A stretch of 64,000 nt of DNA from positions 60,191 to 124,190 of the forward strand of contig KN884993.1 of the NCBI GenBank assembly GCA_000934455.1, given 5' to 3'. Shown piece after piece: positions 56,369-59,494 of the stretch (the stretch's first letter is position 1; each line of letters starts with the position of its first letter). The notes under the pieces are model-generated. The model saw only the letters and a program-made list of their open reading frames with translations, had not been told where the DNA came from and ran no database searches. A program made the translations under genes and the position numbers. This DNA comes from Apostichopus parvimensis. Taxonomy: Eukaryota > Echinodermata > Holothuroidea > Aspidochirotida > Stichopodidae.

Positions 56369-59353
56369 GACTTGAACAAAGGAATTCCAAGTCCTCAAAA
56401 GAATCGACATGTCCTCAGAAGAATTCTACTGTTCTGGAACTTCTGGGGTATTGTTACAGTTAGGGTACGTGGATATGAACAATGGCAAAAACAATGGGGT
56501 CTTCTTCAGTCTGAATGTACACCACACAGTCTGTGTGTGAGCGTGTGTTTGTGTGTGTCTATGTGAGAAGGTGTAGTATTGTTTCCTTTGTATCATTTGT
56601 AGACTGGTTATGAATTGACTAAGGAAACAAAAATACAACAATGAACCATGTAGTTAATAATACCAGTATGGTTCCATAAGATTGCACCGTACTCAACACA
56701 AAAGTACCAAATGCCTGCAAAAATCTCAAATTGAAACAAAAGAGGTTACTAATCCAACCACAAGCACAGACATTATATAATTTTCGAGATCTCTTTCGAG
56801 ATCCGGCTTTAGGAATCACAAATGATTTTGAGTTGGTTAGCATCATGTTTGATCTCTAGAGTAAAGCAAAATATGTCAACAAAACAGAACTTGTATGGTT
56901 CGATACAGGTGACTTACTTTTACCATACTCTAGAGATCAAACATGATGCTAACCAACTCGAAATCATTTGTGATTCCTAAAGCCGGATCTCAAAAGAGAT
57001 ACTTTGAACAGACTTCATGTTAATGAAATGGAGGTAAACGACAAAAGCAAATGATATAACTGAAATCGTAATGAGTTGGAAAATCAAGAACAGTGAAAAA
57101 ACTTCCAGACCACACCGGGAATCGAACCCGGGCCTCCCCCTTTGTAGGCGGATACCCCAACCACTAGGCTATGGACGCTGATTGTATGTCCAGAGGTTCG
57201 AAACTGGTAAGGAAGGTCGTAATTCCACTGTAGGCTTTTGTCACCTGTATCGAACAATACTAGTTCATATACATACACATATACAATCAGGAGAACACCA
57301 AAAGTGGTCTAGATGGGAACCATTAGTAACATAGATTCCAACAGATTACACAGTCCACTAAGGTAAAAAAATATTTCCACAGGTAGAATGCGGAGAGGGG
57401 TCATTGAGTAGTAATAACAGATAATGACAGGAAGCAAATGGTGTATAGTGTCAAAAATGCTACCAGTTCACTCTAGATAGCTAGAGCAAGAGATTTTAGA
57501 GTGCATTATGTGAGGAGACAGGTAAGTGAAGTGAATGAAGTCACTTTAAAGCTAAATACAAAAGTCAACAAGTATAAAACAGTGTAACTACTCCTAGTCT
57601 GCCCAGACTTTGTCACAGTATACAAAATCTGCTTCAGCTAGGCTTGTAGATGTCATCTAGAACAGTCTCGTTTTAGATGTCATCTAAAACAGTCTTATTA
57701 TACATGTCATCTAAAACAGTCTCGTTGTAGATGTCATCTAAAACAGTCTTGTTTTAAATTGTTTTAAATGTCATATAAAACAGTCTTATTGTAGATGTCA
57801 TCTAAAACAGTCTTGTTTTAGATGTAATCTAAAAGTCTTATTGTAGATGTCATCTAAAACAGTCTTATTGTAGATGTCATCTAAAACAGTCTTGTTTTAG
57901 ATGTAATCTAAAACAGTCGTATTGTAGATGTCATCTAAAACAGTCGTATTGTAGACGTCATCTTAAACAGTCTTTTTCTAGATGTCATCTAAAACAGTCT
58001 TGTTTTATATGTCATCTACAAAAAGACTGTTTTAGATGACATCTAATACAAGAGACTATTAAAGCAAGACTAAAACAAGACAAAAGAAGAAATGAAGTGT
58101 CACAATGCTTCTAGCAAGTTTTTACACTACAGTAGAAACTACTGTAACAGAAGGTTGTTACAGGAACAAGCATCCTGTTTGTTGCATCTATAGAGCAATT
58201 GAAGTGTCACTTTTGAAAGGTATGGTGCCGGAAAACAATTGGACAGATTTCTGGGCTCAACGAAAGTATTCCTTGAAAGTTGAAATAGTACACATCCTCA
58301 AACCACATGTTTATTGACATGTGAAACTTTCACTTGTTGACTGCAGTACACAGTATGTACTTACTGTACTACATACAGTACACCGGTTGACAGAATACCC
58401 AGGCCAGTACTGTTCGGGGAAGGAAGCTGTAAGCCTGTAACCACGCTGTGTTGTTTTCCTCAACGTAAATCTACGATACTGTCCTCGAAGGGTACAGAAA
58501 AACATCAGTCAGGTGAATGTGACCGGCCTTTGAAGGATCAACGCTAAATCTGGATTTTATTGCTTTTATATACTACAAATGTCTCAGGATACACTATGCG
58601 TACAACTTTTGCGGTAAATTAAGGACATCGAGATAATGCACAAGAGGGCTGACTGTCCAATGTTGTATAATCTAGTACATCACGTACATGATTAGATGTA
58701 ATCTTGTTGTGTAATATAACATGAAGTAACATGATCTTATCAAATGACCCAACTAGTTACCACAATGAACTTACTCAGTCACACCATCATTATATACTGT
58801 ACATCCTGTCTATGCCTTGCTGAACAACAAAATTTGACCTGAAAGGCCATCCAAGCTGTTTAGAGAGGAATACTGTACACAGATTTGAAAGAGTAACAAA
58901 GTCCCCAGATAAACACACTTCCCTACACTTTAGGTGGTAGTAGGAGACAGGGTAGGGGTCATTGACCAGTATGGACTGGTTGCTGGGGGGTGTTTGGTGC
59001 TAAAACGGTTACCAGTCCACACTAGATAAAGGTAGAGAGTGAGAGTTCAGACGTTGTAAGGAGACTGTAGGTAACAGAGGAAACAAATAAAAAATACGGT
59101 CCTTCTCTCAAAAAATAAAAATTTGTTACTCACCAGACGTATCCTTGACATAATTCGAGGGAAACCATCCAAATGACTCTCCCATCATTCCTTCCCACCA
59201 TCCTCCGTCCACTATCTGCGTGACGGTGATGATGTCGCCTTTGGAAAAAGCAAGTTCATCCTCACCGGTGCCGGGAAAGTTAAACCGGGCTCGTACTTTC
59301 TTGATACCCTGGAAAAAATCCATGGCTTCTCCCTCCGAGTTCTCGACAACCAT
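9567..59353 (-). CDS. ARHGEF7: Rho guanine nucleotide exchange factor beta-PIX/COOL-1 (ARHGEF7-like), whole coding region
   Basis: Thirteen coding exons on the minus strand: 59353-59134, 38409-38324, 36074-35980, 34146-33928, 33326-33197, 32444-32385, 30562-30482, 29105-28959, 28539-28306, 26996-26708, 25464-25330, 16813-16720, 9741-9567. All introns are GT-AG, all phases agree, and the product is 654 residues. Order: SH3 ([14 protein letters not shown]), DH with the [10 protein letters not shown] segment, PH, Ser/Pro-rich linker, GIT-binding helix (ILQVIEAYC), [10 protein letters not shown] segment, C-terminal leucine-heptad coiled coil. Known of the family: PIX proteins activate Rac1/Cdc42, bind PAK through the SH3 and GIT1/2 through the GIT-binding region, trimerise by the coiled coil, and act at focal adhesions, the leading edge and synapses. 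An in-frame TAA just upstream of the first ATG means this transcript form has no N-terminal CH domain. ARHGEF6 is the alternative label; an invertebrate probably has one gene for both. Confidence 0.93.
12997..13096. other. assembly gap (exactly 100 N)
   Basis: Exactly 100 N, the usual placeholder for a gap of unknown size. The true length of intron 12 is therefore unknown. Confidence 1.
15781..15958. repeat. minisatellite, unit about 18-20 bp
   Basis: About ten head-to-tail copies of a unit built on AAAGCATACTTGGTAGAG. The first two copies read GCTAACTTGG instead of GCATACTTGG, so the array is older at its left end. It is open in more than one frame on the minus strand, which is a repeat artefact and not a gene. 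Confidence 0.9.
16049..16062. promoter_or_regulatory. RFX X-box-like motif
   Basis: GTTGCTATGGTGAC fits RYYNYY-N2-RRNRAC. A single intronic occurrence may be chance. Confidence 0.2.
16720..16813 (-). CDS. ARHGEF7: PIX coding exon 12: [10 protein letters not shown] segment
   Basis: Residues 566-596 plus two bases of Lys597. The acceptor is TGTGGCGCAG and the donor GTGAGT. The stretch [23 protein letters not shown] (given here as positions 575-597) matches the strongly conserved beta-PIX block before the coiled coil, EEKIIVEET. The entry phase takes the single A left by exon 11 and makes Thr566, so exon 11 joins exon 12 directly. Confidence 0.93.
20545..20586 (-). CDS. possible alternative first coding exon (14 codons)
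   Basis: Minus-strand ATGGCG with A-rich upstream context opens a 14-codon frame ([14 protein letters not shown]) that ends at an AAAG|GTATTC donor-like site. A TATAAAAG box lies about 73 nt upstream of the ATG, at a spacing that would fit a transcription start near 20,635. The donor leaves phase 0, while PIX exon 12 needs phase 1, so simple splicing to exon 12 would shift the frame. It may belong to another transcript, use another donor, or be chance. Confidence 0.2.
20659..20666 (-). promoter_or_regulatory. candidate TATA box inside PIX intron 11
   Basis: TATAAAAG on the minus strand. About 15-25 nt further upstream lies a CACACGCCC stretch resembling a CACCC/KLF site. It stands before the candidate start exon at 20,586. 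This is seen in sequence only; promoter activity is inferred. Confidence 0.3.
21231..21379. mobile_element. short element with GACCGAGGAC inverted termini (copy 1)
   Basis: It starts GACCGAGGACTTGAACA and ends GGGGTCCTCGGTC, giving 10-bp perfect terminal inverted repeats. Internal GTCCTCGG motifs also occur. A second, more diverged copy lies at 56,369-56,512. A TG-rich microsatellite adjoins its right end. No coding capacity; probably a non-autonomous element. Confidence 0.6.
22705..23140. repeat. G-rich minisatellite, unit 13-18 bp
   Basis: More than 25 imperfect units built on GGGTTTAGGGGAA, with later units lengthened by an extra GGGAA. On the plus strand nearly every unit has two or three G-runs, so G-quadruplex formation is plausible. 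It looks telomere-like (TTAGGG) but the unit is wrong for true telomeric repeat. It reads as Pro-Ser-Pro-Lys-Pro-Phe repeats on the minus strand, which is an artefact. Confidence 0.9.
23650..23932 (+). mobile_element. SINE-like composite repeat, degenerate copy
   Basis: It shares several blocks with 56,788-57,275: the AATCCGGCTTTAGGAATCAC block, CGATACAGGTGAC, ACGACCTTCCTTACC, GAACCTCTGGACAT and GATTTTCCAACTCA. The tRNA-like head seen in the other copy is partly deleted here (TCTAATGGTTAGGGTGTCCG remains). It ends in a TA-rich tail. Confidence 0.65.
23921..24135. repeat. two TA-dinucleotide tracts
   Basis: TATA repeats at about 23,921-23,950 and 24,103-24,132, separated by roughly 150 bp of AT-rich sequence. 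Confidence 0.8.
24558..24928. mobile_element. hAT-type MITE (copy 1) with 8-bp target duplication
   Basis: The 371-bp element begins CAGGGGTGGGCAACCT and ends AGGCTGCCCACCCCAG, the hallmark ends of hAT non-autonomous elements. It is flanked on both sides by the same 8 bp, GTTTAAAC (24550-24557 and 24929-24936). The right part holds the GGCCGCATGTGGCCCGCGAG block common in such elements. No transposase. A close copy sits at 54,677-55,044. Confidence 0.92.
25330..25464 (-). CDS. ARHGEF7: PIX coding exon 11: GIT-binding region
   Basis: Residues 521-565 plus one base. Acceptor TTTCTGAAG, donor [20 protein letters not shown] (539-552) corresponds to the conserved helix of beta-PIX that precedes the EEKIIVEET block and lies in the mapped GIT1/GIT2-binding region. 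The GIT-PIX complex scaffolds PAK, paxillin and Arf regulation at adhesions. The entry phase takes G from exon 10 to form Asp521. Confidence 0.93.
25783..26010. repeat. tandem duplication, unit about 120 bp
   Basis: Two near-identical copies share AAATTGCGGGCCCAC, a T/C-rich run, CATTTTTTA, ACCGGA/ACCAGG variants, AGATAT and CCACTACATAT..ACTAATGTTGAATAA. Mismatches are few, so the duplication is fairly recent. Confidence 0.85.
26585..26677. repeat. minisatellite, unit 23 bp, four copies
   Basis: Four nearly identical copies of CCCCTCCCCCACACCACTAAC plus AA. The high identity points to recent expansion and likely length variation. It lies only 31 bp from coding exon 10, in the intron. Confidence 0.9.
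26708..26996 (-). CDS. ARHGEF7: PIX coding exon 10: Ser/Pro-rich linker
   Basis: Residues 425-520 plus one base. Acceptor CCTGAACAG, donor GTGAGC. This is the longest coding exon. It is rich in Ser, Pro and Lys ([20 protein letters not shown]) and has the block [15 protein letters not shown], which resembles the HTTINWGPLEPPKTP part of vertebrate beta-PIX between PH and GIT-binding region. Its many SP/TP sites are likely phosphorylation targets. Local GC is far higher than in the flanking introns. Confidence 0.92.
26997..28305 (-). other. PIX intron 9 (1.3 kb)
   Basis: Unique AT-rich sequence with two C homopolymer tracts near 27.55 and 27.84 kb. No exon or mobile element recognised. Confidence 0.8.
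28306..28539 (-). CDS. ARHGEF7: PIX coding exon 9: second half of PH domain
   Basis: Residues 347-424, phase 0 to phase 0. Acceptor CCTTGCAG, donor [25 protein letters not shown] matches the vertebrate beta-PIX strands NAFEISGSMIERILVSCNN. The closing helix is [15 protein letters not shown] (387-401); Met392 sits where the PH fold has its near-invariant tryptophan. The exon then enters the Pro-rich linker ([10 protein letters not shown]). Confidence 0.93.
28540..28958 (-). other. PIX intron 8 (419 bp)
   Basis: Short intron with a C-rich tract near 28,730. Nothing else seen. Confidence 0.85.
28959..29105 (-). CDS. ARHGEF7: PIX coding exon 8: first half of PH domain
   Basis: Residues 298-346, phase 0 to phase 0. 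The polypyrimidine tract before the acceptor is unusually strong (TCTCTC run then CGCAG); donor [18 protein letters not shown] aligns with the vertebrate DIKTLGNVTYMSQ segment at the DH-PH junction. [18 protein letters not shown] (319-336) corresponds to the RYLLLFPNVLLMLSASP strands, and KSMSGYIYQ matches RMSGFIYQ. Confidence 0.93.
29868..30101. repeat. tandem duplication, unit about 119 bp
   Basis: Two copies share AAACAGCCGATAT, AGCATTTAACCTGAA-type sequence, and CTTTCCTTAATAATTTACTC, ending in TACTATAGGGATCTAGTTA. Identity looks above 90 percent. Confidence 0.88.
30340..30402. repeat. short tandem, unit about 11-16 bp
   Basis: Five imperfect copies of a GCTATACTGAT-type unit next to PIX coding exon 7, inside intron 7. 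Confidence 0.7.
30482..30562 (-). CDS. ARHGEF7: PIX coding exon 7: DH-PH junction helix
   Basis: Residues 271-297, phase 0 to phase 0. Acceptor ATTTTCCAG, donor [26 protein letters not shown] aligns with vertebrate CQEVRKRKELELQILTEAI, followed by the conserved WEG. It forms the end of the DH domain's last helix and the link to PH. Confidence 0.94.
30801..30846. repeat. homopolymer T run joined to G run
   Basis: About 34 T followed by about 11 G. Such a junction may hide sequencing or assembly error, or mark the tail of an old retrocopy on the minus strand. Confidence 0.8.
31348..31440. repeat. two-copy tandem, unit about 50-60 bp
   Basis: Each copy carries AGTCATTA/TGTCATTA, TAAAGCAAAATGCTGTTGT and a TTCCAATTCG or TCTCTCTCC end. 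Confidence 0.75.
32385..32444 (-). CDS. ARHGEF7: PIX coding exon 6: DH domain helix
   Basis: Residues 251-270, phase 0 to phase 0, 60 bp. Acceptor TTTATAG, donor [25 protein letters not shown] aligns with the vertebrate DYHTDRQDIQKSMAAFKNL segment. A very small exon, supported by phase, splice sites and alignment on both sides. Confidence 0.92.
32445..33196 (-). other. PIX intron 5 (752 bp)
   Basis: The left half is a tandem duplication of about 98 bp (32,481-32,670). The rest is unique. Confidence 0.85.
32481..32670. repeat. tandem duplication, unit about 98 bp
   Basis: Two copies share GCAATCATATAAACTA, ACATATCTAAGTTTC and AACAGCATGGAA followed by TGGCATGTTGCACAAA. The second is shortened in the middle. 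Confidence 0.85.
33197..33326 (-). CDS. ARHGEF7: PIX coding exon 5: DH domain core
   Basis: Residues 207-250. Acceptor CTGTCACAG, donor GTGAGT; the first base completes Leu207. [20 protein letters not shown] (223-242) is the conserved DH segment that matches vertebrate LTTGLSKPFMRLDKYPTLLK. This helix faces the GTPase in DH-Rac/Cdc42 complexes, so catalytic ability is likely kept. Confidence 0.95.
33691..33755 (-). pseudogene. decayed copy of the 3' part of PIX exon 4 (distal copy)
   Basis: On the minus strand, in the matching frame, it reads [18 protein letters not shown], against [18 protein letters not shown] in exon 4. The GTAAGT donor of exon 4 is lost (the copy has TTATGTACTG). It stands 101 bp from the other copy, as in a tandem duplication. 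Confidence 0.75.
33791..33857 (-). pseudogene. decayed copy of the 3' part of PIX exon 4 (proximal copy)
   Basis: In frame it reads [18 protein letters not shown], very near exon 4's [18 protein letters not shown], then runs into a TGA. The donor position reads TTTGATAAATC, not TTGTAAGTC, so it can no longer splice like exon 4. Upstream it keeps CTATTCAG, which could in principle act as an acceptor. Confidence 0.8.
33928..34146 (-). CDS. ARHGEF7: PIX coding exon 4: DH domain, N-terminal half
   Basis: Residues 134-206 plus two bases. Acceptor ACATTTAG, donor [26 protein letters not shown] (143-162) matches the vertebrate LMGNLEEICSFQQMLVQSLE helix. [20 protein letters not shown] and [10 protein letters not shown] match VGGCFLNLMPQMKTLYLTYC and ANHPSAVNVL. 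Two decayed copies of its end lie just downstream in the next intron. Confidence 0.95.
34531..34790. mobile_element. long-TIR MITE, copy in intron 3
   Basis: The left end GGTTTGGGTATTTAC leads into CTCCTGTCTCCTATACATATGC. The right end has GCATATGTATAGGAGACAGG followed by AGTAAAT, so the two ends are inverted copies of each other. The middle has AACTGGTTACATTCTTGCAC. Other members lie at 36.9, 48.4, 53.9, 57.4 and 58.9 kb. Confidence 0.7.
34867..35382. repeat. minisatellite, units 31 and 35 bp
   Basis: About fifteen copies of a unit containing AGGGATCAGTAATAGTACTA and GTAGTATT. Outer copies have CTAGCACAGGGATC (35 bp) and five inner copies have ATAGCCAGGGATC (31 bp) and are virtually identical. 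The homogeneous core with variant edges suggests recent expansion of the inner unit. Confidence 0.93.
35980..36074 (-). CDS. ARHGEF7: PIX coding exon 3: start of DH domain
   Basis: Residues 103-133 plus two bases. Acceptor TCTCAACAG, donor [26 protein letters not shown] (103-122) matches vertebrate VLQNILETENEYSKELQTVL, the first conserved DH helix, which contacts switch I of the GTPase. The conserved Glu109 is kept. Confidence 0.95.
36120..36830. repeat. cluster of long-TIR MITE fragments
   Basis: At least three pieces share a TTTGGGTATATTTACGAG-like start, a CACCTGTCTCC or CACCTGTTTCC block and AACTGGTAACATTTTAGC-type interior. The pieces at 36,128-36,256 and 36,568-36,710 are most alike (CATTTCTCCATTTTACC and ATTTCCTCTTTGCTGTG in matching places), so they form a subfamily. 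Confidence 0.6.
36890..37065. mobile_element. long-TIR MITE, compact complete copy
   Basis: About 175 bp, almost all inverted repeat. The left arm has CCTCACTTACCTGTCTCCTG then CACCTATCTA and CCTATTAAC. The right arm has TTAATAGGCTAGGATAGATAGG then GAGATAGGTAAGTGAG. The arms meet round AACTGGTAACATTCTTGCAC. It should fold into one long hairpin. Confidence 0.75.
38324..38409 (-). CDS. ARHGEF7: PIX coding exon 2: SH3-DH linker
   Basis: Residues 74-102. Acceptor TTTTTACAG, donor GTTAGA. Lys-, Asp- and Ser-rich ([12 protein letters not shown]) and probably flexible; it ends NEYQDQ, matching the SYYN lead-in to the DH domain. The first two bases complete Gly74 with the last G of exon 1. The short exon is supported by both phases and by the protein context. 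Confidence 0.92.
42290..42395. repeat. long-TIR MITE fragment (right end)
   Basis: GTTACCAGTTCATTCTAGGC then GGGGAGACAGGTAGGCAAGG and AGTAAATA match the right ends of the other members. Confidence 0.55.
42555..42654 (-). CDS. possible alternative first coding exon of PIX (SH3-less isoform)
   Basis: A minus-strand ATG at 42,654 opens 33 codons (begins [11 protein letters not shown], ends APKSE) and leaves one base, G, before a GTTGGT donor. That is exactly the phase exon 2 needs, giving ..[14 protein letters not shown] content is higher than in the surrounding intron. Upstream the frame is closed by TAG, which is also the AG of a TTTTTAG acceptor-like site, so it could be spliced onto a 5' leader. 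It cannot be an internal exon after the SH3 exon: in that frame it hits TAA. The donor is weak and I know no homologue, so it may be chance. Confidence 0.35.
47765..47843. repeat. two-copy tandem, about 46-50 bp
   Basis: Both copies have CTTCTCGATCAAAG/CTTCTCGTTCAATG, a CCTCGCAGCAGATTCCTT/CCTGGCAGCAGATTCCTT match, and similar spacing. Confidence 0.75.
48325..48410. repeat. two-copy tandem, about 43 bp
   Basis: GCTCAGCCCTTGGCCACTAC plus GATAG occurs twice without mismatch, each preceded by CAT and a G/C-rich triplet. Confidence 0.85.
48415..48845. mobile_element. long-TIR MITE, longer copy
   Basis: Left end GGTTCGGGTGTTTGC then ACTTACCTGTCTCCTA. Right end ATAGGAGACAGGTAAGAG. The interior has TTTGGTAACATTATTGAACG at left and GCTACCAGTTTCTGTG at right, an inverted pair. 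Confidence 0.65.
51350..51500. repeat. long-TIR MITE fragment (left end)
   Basis: GGTTTTGGGGATTTACGAG, then TACTTACCTGTATCGAACC and ACTGGAACATTTTAGCACTG, parallel to the other left ends. Confidence 0.5.
53860..54060. repeat. long-TIR MITE fragment (left end)
   Basis: CTGGTTTCGGTATTTACAAG, then TTACCTGTCTGTCTCG and AACTGGTAATGTTCTAGC, ending in CCCATCACCTCTTCCTTC, which also closes the left half of the 36-kb pieces. Confidence 0.6.
54677..55044. mobile_element. hAT-type MITE (copy 2) with near-perfect target duplication
   Basis: The 368-bp element starts CAGGGGTGGGCAACCT and ends AGGTTGCCCACCCCAG. Flanks are GATTAGAA (54669-54676) and GATGAGAA (55045-55052), 7 of 8 identical. It aligns end to end with the copy at 24,558, with scattered substitutions. 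Confidence 0.92.
55241..55560 (+). mobile_element. tRNA-derived SINE
   Basis: A perfect RNA polymerase III A box TAGCCTAGTGG (55250-55260) and B box GGTTCGAAACC (55317-55327) stand 56 bp apart. A tRNA-unrelated body follows, and the element ends in a TTATTATTATTA tail. A real tRNA is excluded by the lack of a closing acceptor stem. Confidence 0.82.
56329..56366. repeat. GT microsatellite
   Basis: A run of about 18 TG units, with one TA break, directly abutting the element at 56,369. Confidence 0.95.
56369..56512. mobile_element. short element with GTCCTC motifs (copy 2)
   Basis: It shares GGACTTGAACAAA, GAATTCCA, GAAGAATTCTA, TTAGGGTACGTGGAT and GAACAATGG with 21,231-21,379. Its inverted ends are eroded (GTCTTCTTCAGTC at right). 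TG-rich tracts lie on both sides. Confidence 0.6.
56788..57000. repeat. inverted repeat, 75-bp arms and 63-bp spacer
   Basis: Left arm 56,788-56,862 and right arm 56,926-57,000 are inverted copies with only a few mismatches. Both contain CCGGCTTTAGGAATCACAAA on one strand or the other. The same block occurs once at 23.67 kb, so this is a head-to-head pair of a dispersed repeat. Confidence 0.88.
57044..57275 (-). mobile_element. tRNA-derived SINE-like element
   Basis: On the minus strand an A box TAGCCTAGTGG (57171-57161) and a B box GGTTCGATTCC (57128-57118) stand in tRNA order. The T arm CCGGGTTCGATTCCCGG pairs perfectly, while the anticodon and acceptor stems do not. The upstream CGAACCTCTGGACAT-type block and the downstream ATTTTCCAACTCA block recur at 23.8 kb, so this is a composite element. 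Confidence 0.7.
57400..57545. repeat. long-TIR MITE fragment (right end)
   Basis: GCTACCAGTTCACTCTAGAT then GAGGAGACAGGTAAGTGAAG match other right ends. It carries a consensus CAG|GTAAGT donor on the plus strand. Confidence 0.6.
57630..58055. repeat. minisatellite of 27-bp units with an inverted last unit
   Basis: About fifteen copies of a unit built on AGATGTCATCTAAAACAGTC plus TTATTGT or TTGTTTT. Each unit has the palindrome AGATG-T-CATCT. At 58,022-58,046 one unit is inverted (GACTGTTTTAGATGACATCT), so the array can fold back on its own right end. Confidence 0.92.
58915..59090. repeat. long-TIR MITE, degenerate copy next to PIX coding exon 1
   Basis: TAGGAGACAGGGTAGGGGTC at left, then GGTTACCAGTCCACACTAGA and AAGGAGACTGTAGGTAACAG. 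It ends about 45 bp from the splice donor of the SH3 exon. Confidence 0.5.
59134..59353 (-). CDS. ARHGEF7: PIX coding exon 1: SH3 domain
   Basis: Residues 1-73 plus one base. Donor GTGAGT. SH3 landmarks: RARFNF (21-26) in the place of the usual ALYDY, as in vertebrate [15 protein letters not shown] (31-42); GGWWEG (50-55); GWFPSNYV (62-69). The SH3 of PIX binds a Pro-rich site of PAK kinases. An in-frame TAA lies 12 nt upstream of ATG 59,353, so translation starts in this exon. Met11 (59,323) has the optimal context GCCATGG and could be the main start, giving 644 residues; the first ATG has T at -3. Confidence 0.96.
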
Positions 59354-59494
59354 AAATGTTGGTTAAAATTCACAGAGTTCTCTGAAGACTTATCTCCGGT
59401 AACGATTGGCTAAGACTCATTTTATGAGCACTCTCAGTCGCTTTTCAAAGAGGGGGACCTTTCCGCTCTCAATCATATGAACAGAGACATTCAC
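59354..59494 (-). other. 5' UTR part of the SH3 exon
   Basis: The exon starts after the acceptor TTTTGTGCAG at 59,494. The leader has two short upstream ORFs: five codons at 59,490-59,473 and sixteen codons at 59,420-59,370. Both end before the main ATG. Confidence 0.65.
59370..59490 (-). promoter_or_regulatory. two upstream ORFs in the PIX leader
   Basis: uORF1 (59,490-59,473) encodes five residues then TGA. uORF2 (59,420-59,370) encodes 16 residues then TGA and stops 16 nt before the main ATG. If both lie in the mature mRNA they should lower initiation at the first main ATG. Confidence 0.45.

Larger units (their letters stand above)
38410..59133 (-). other. PIX intron 1 between SH3 and linker exons (20.7 kb)
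   Basis: Largest intron. It contains a candidate alternative first exon (42.6 kb), most of the mobile elements listed between 42 and 59 kb, two-copy tandems near 47.8 and 48.35 kb, and many TACTGTAC/GTACAGTA motifs. 38.4-42.2 kb and 42.7-47.7 kb show no named element beyond simple repeats such as the ACTT run at 38.63 kb. No other gene recognised. Confidence 0.8.

Noticed and set aside
57105-57180. A functional tRNA gene on the minus strand
   Set aside because: The A box, B box and T arm are good, but the anticodon stem and acceptor stem do not pair and the element recurs as a dispersed repeat.
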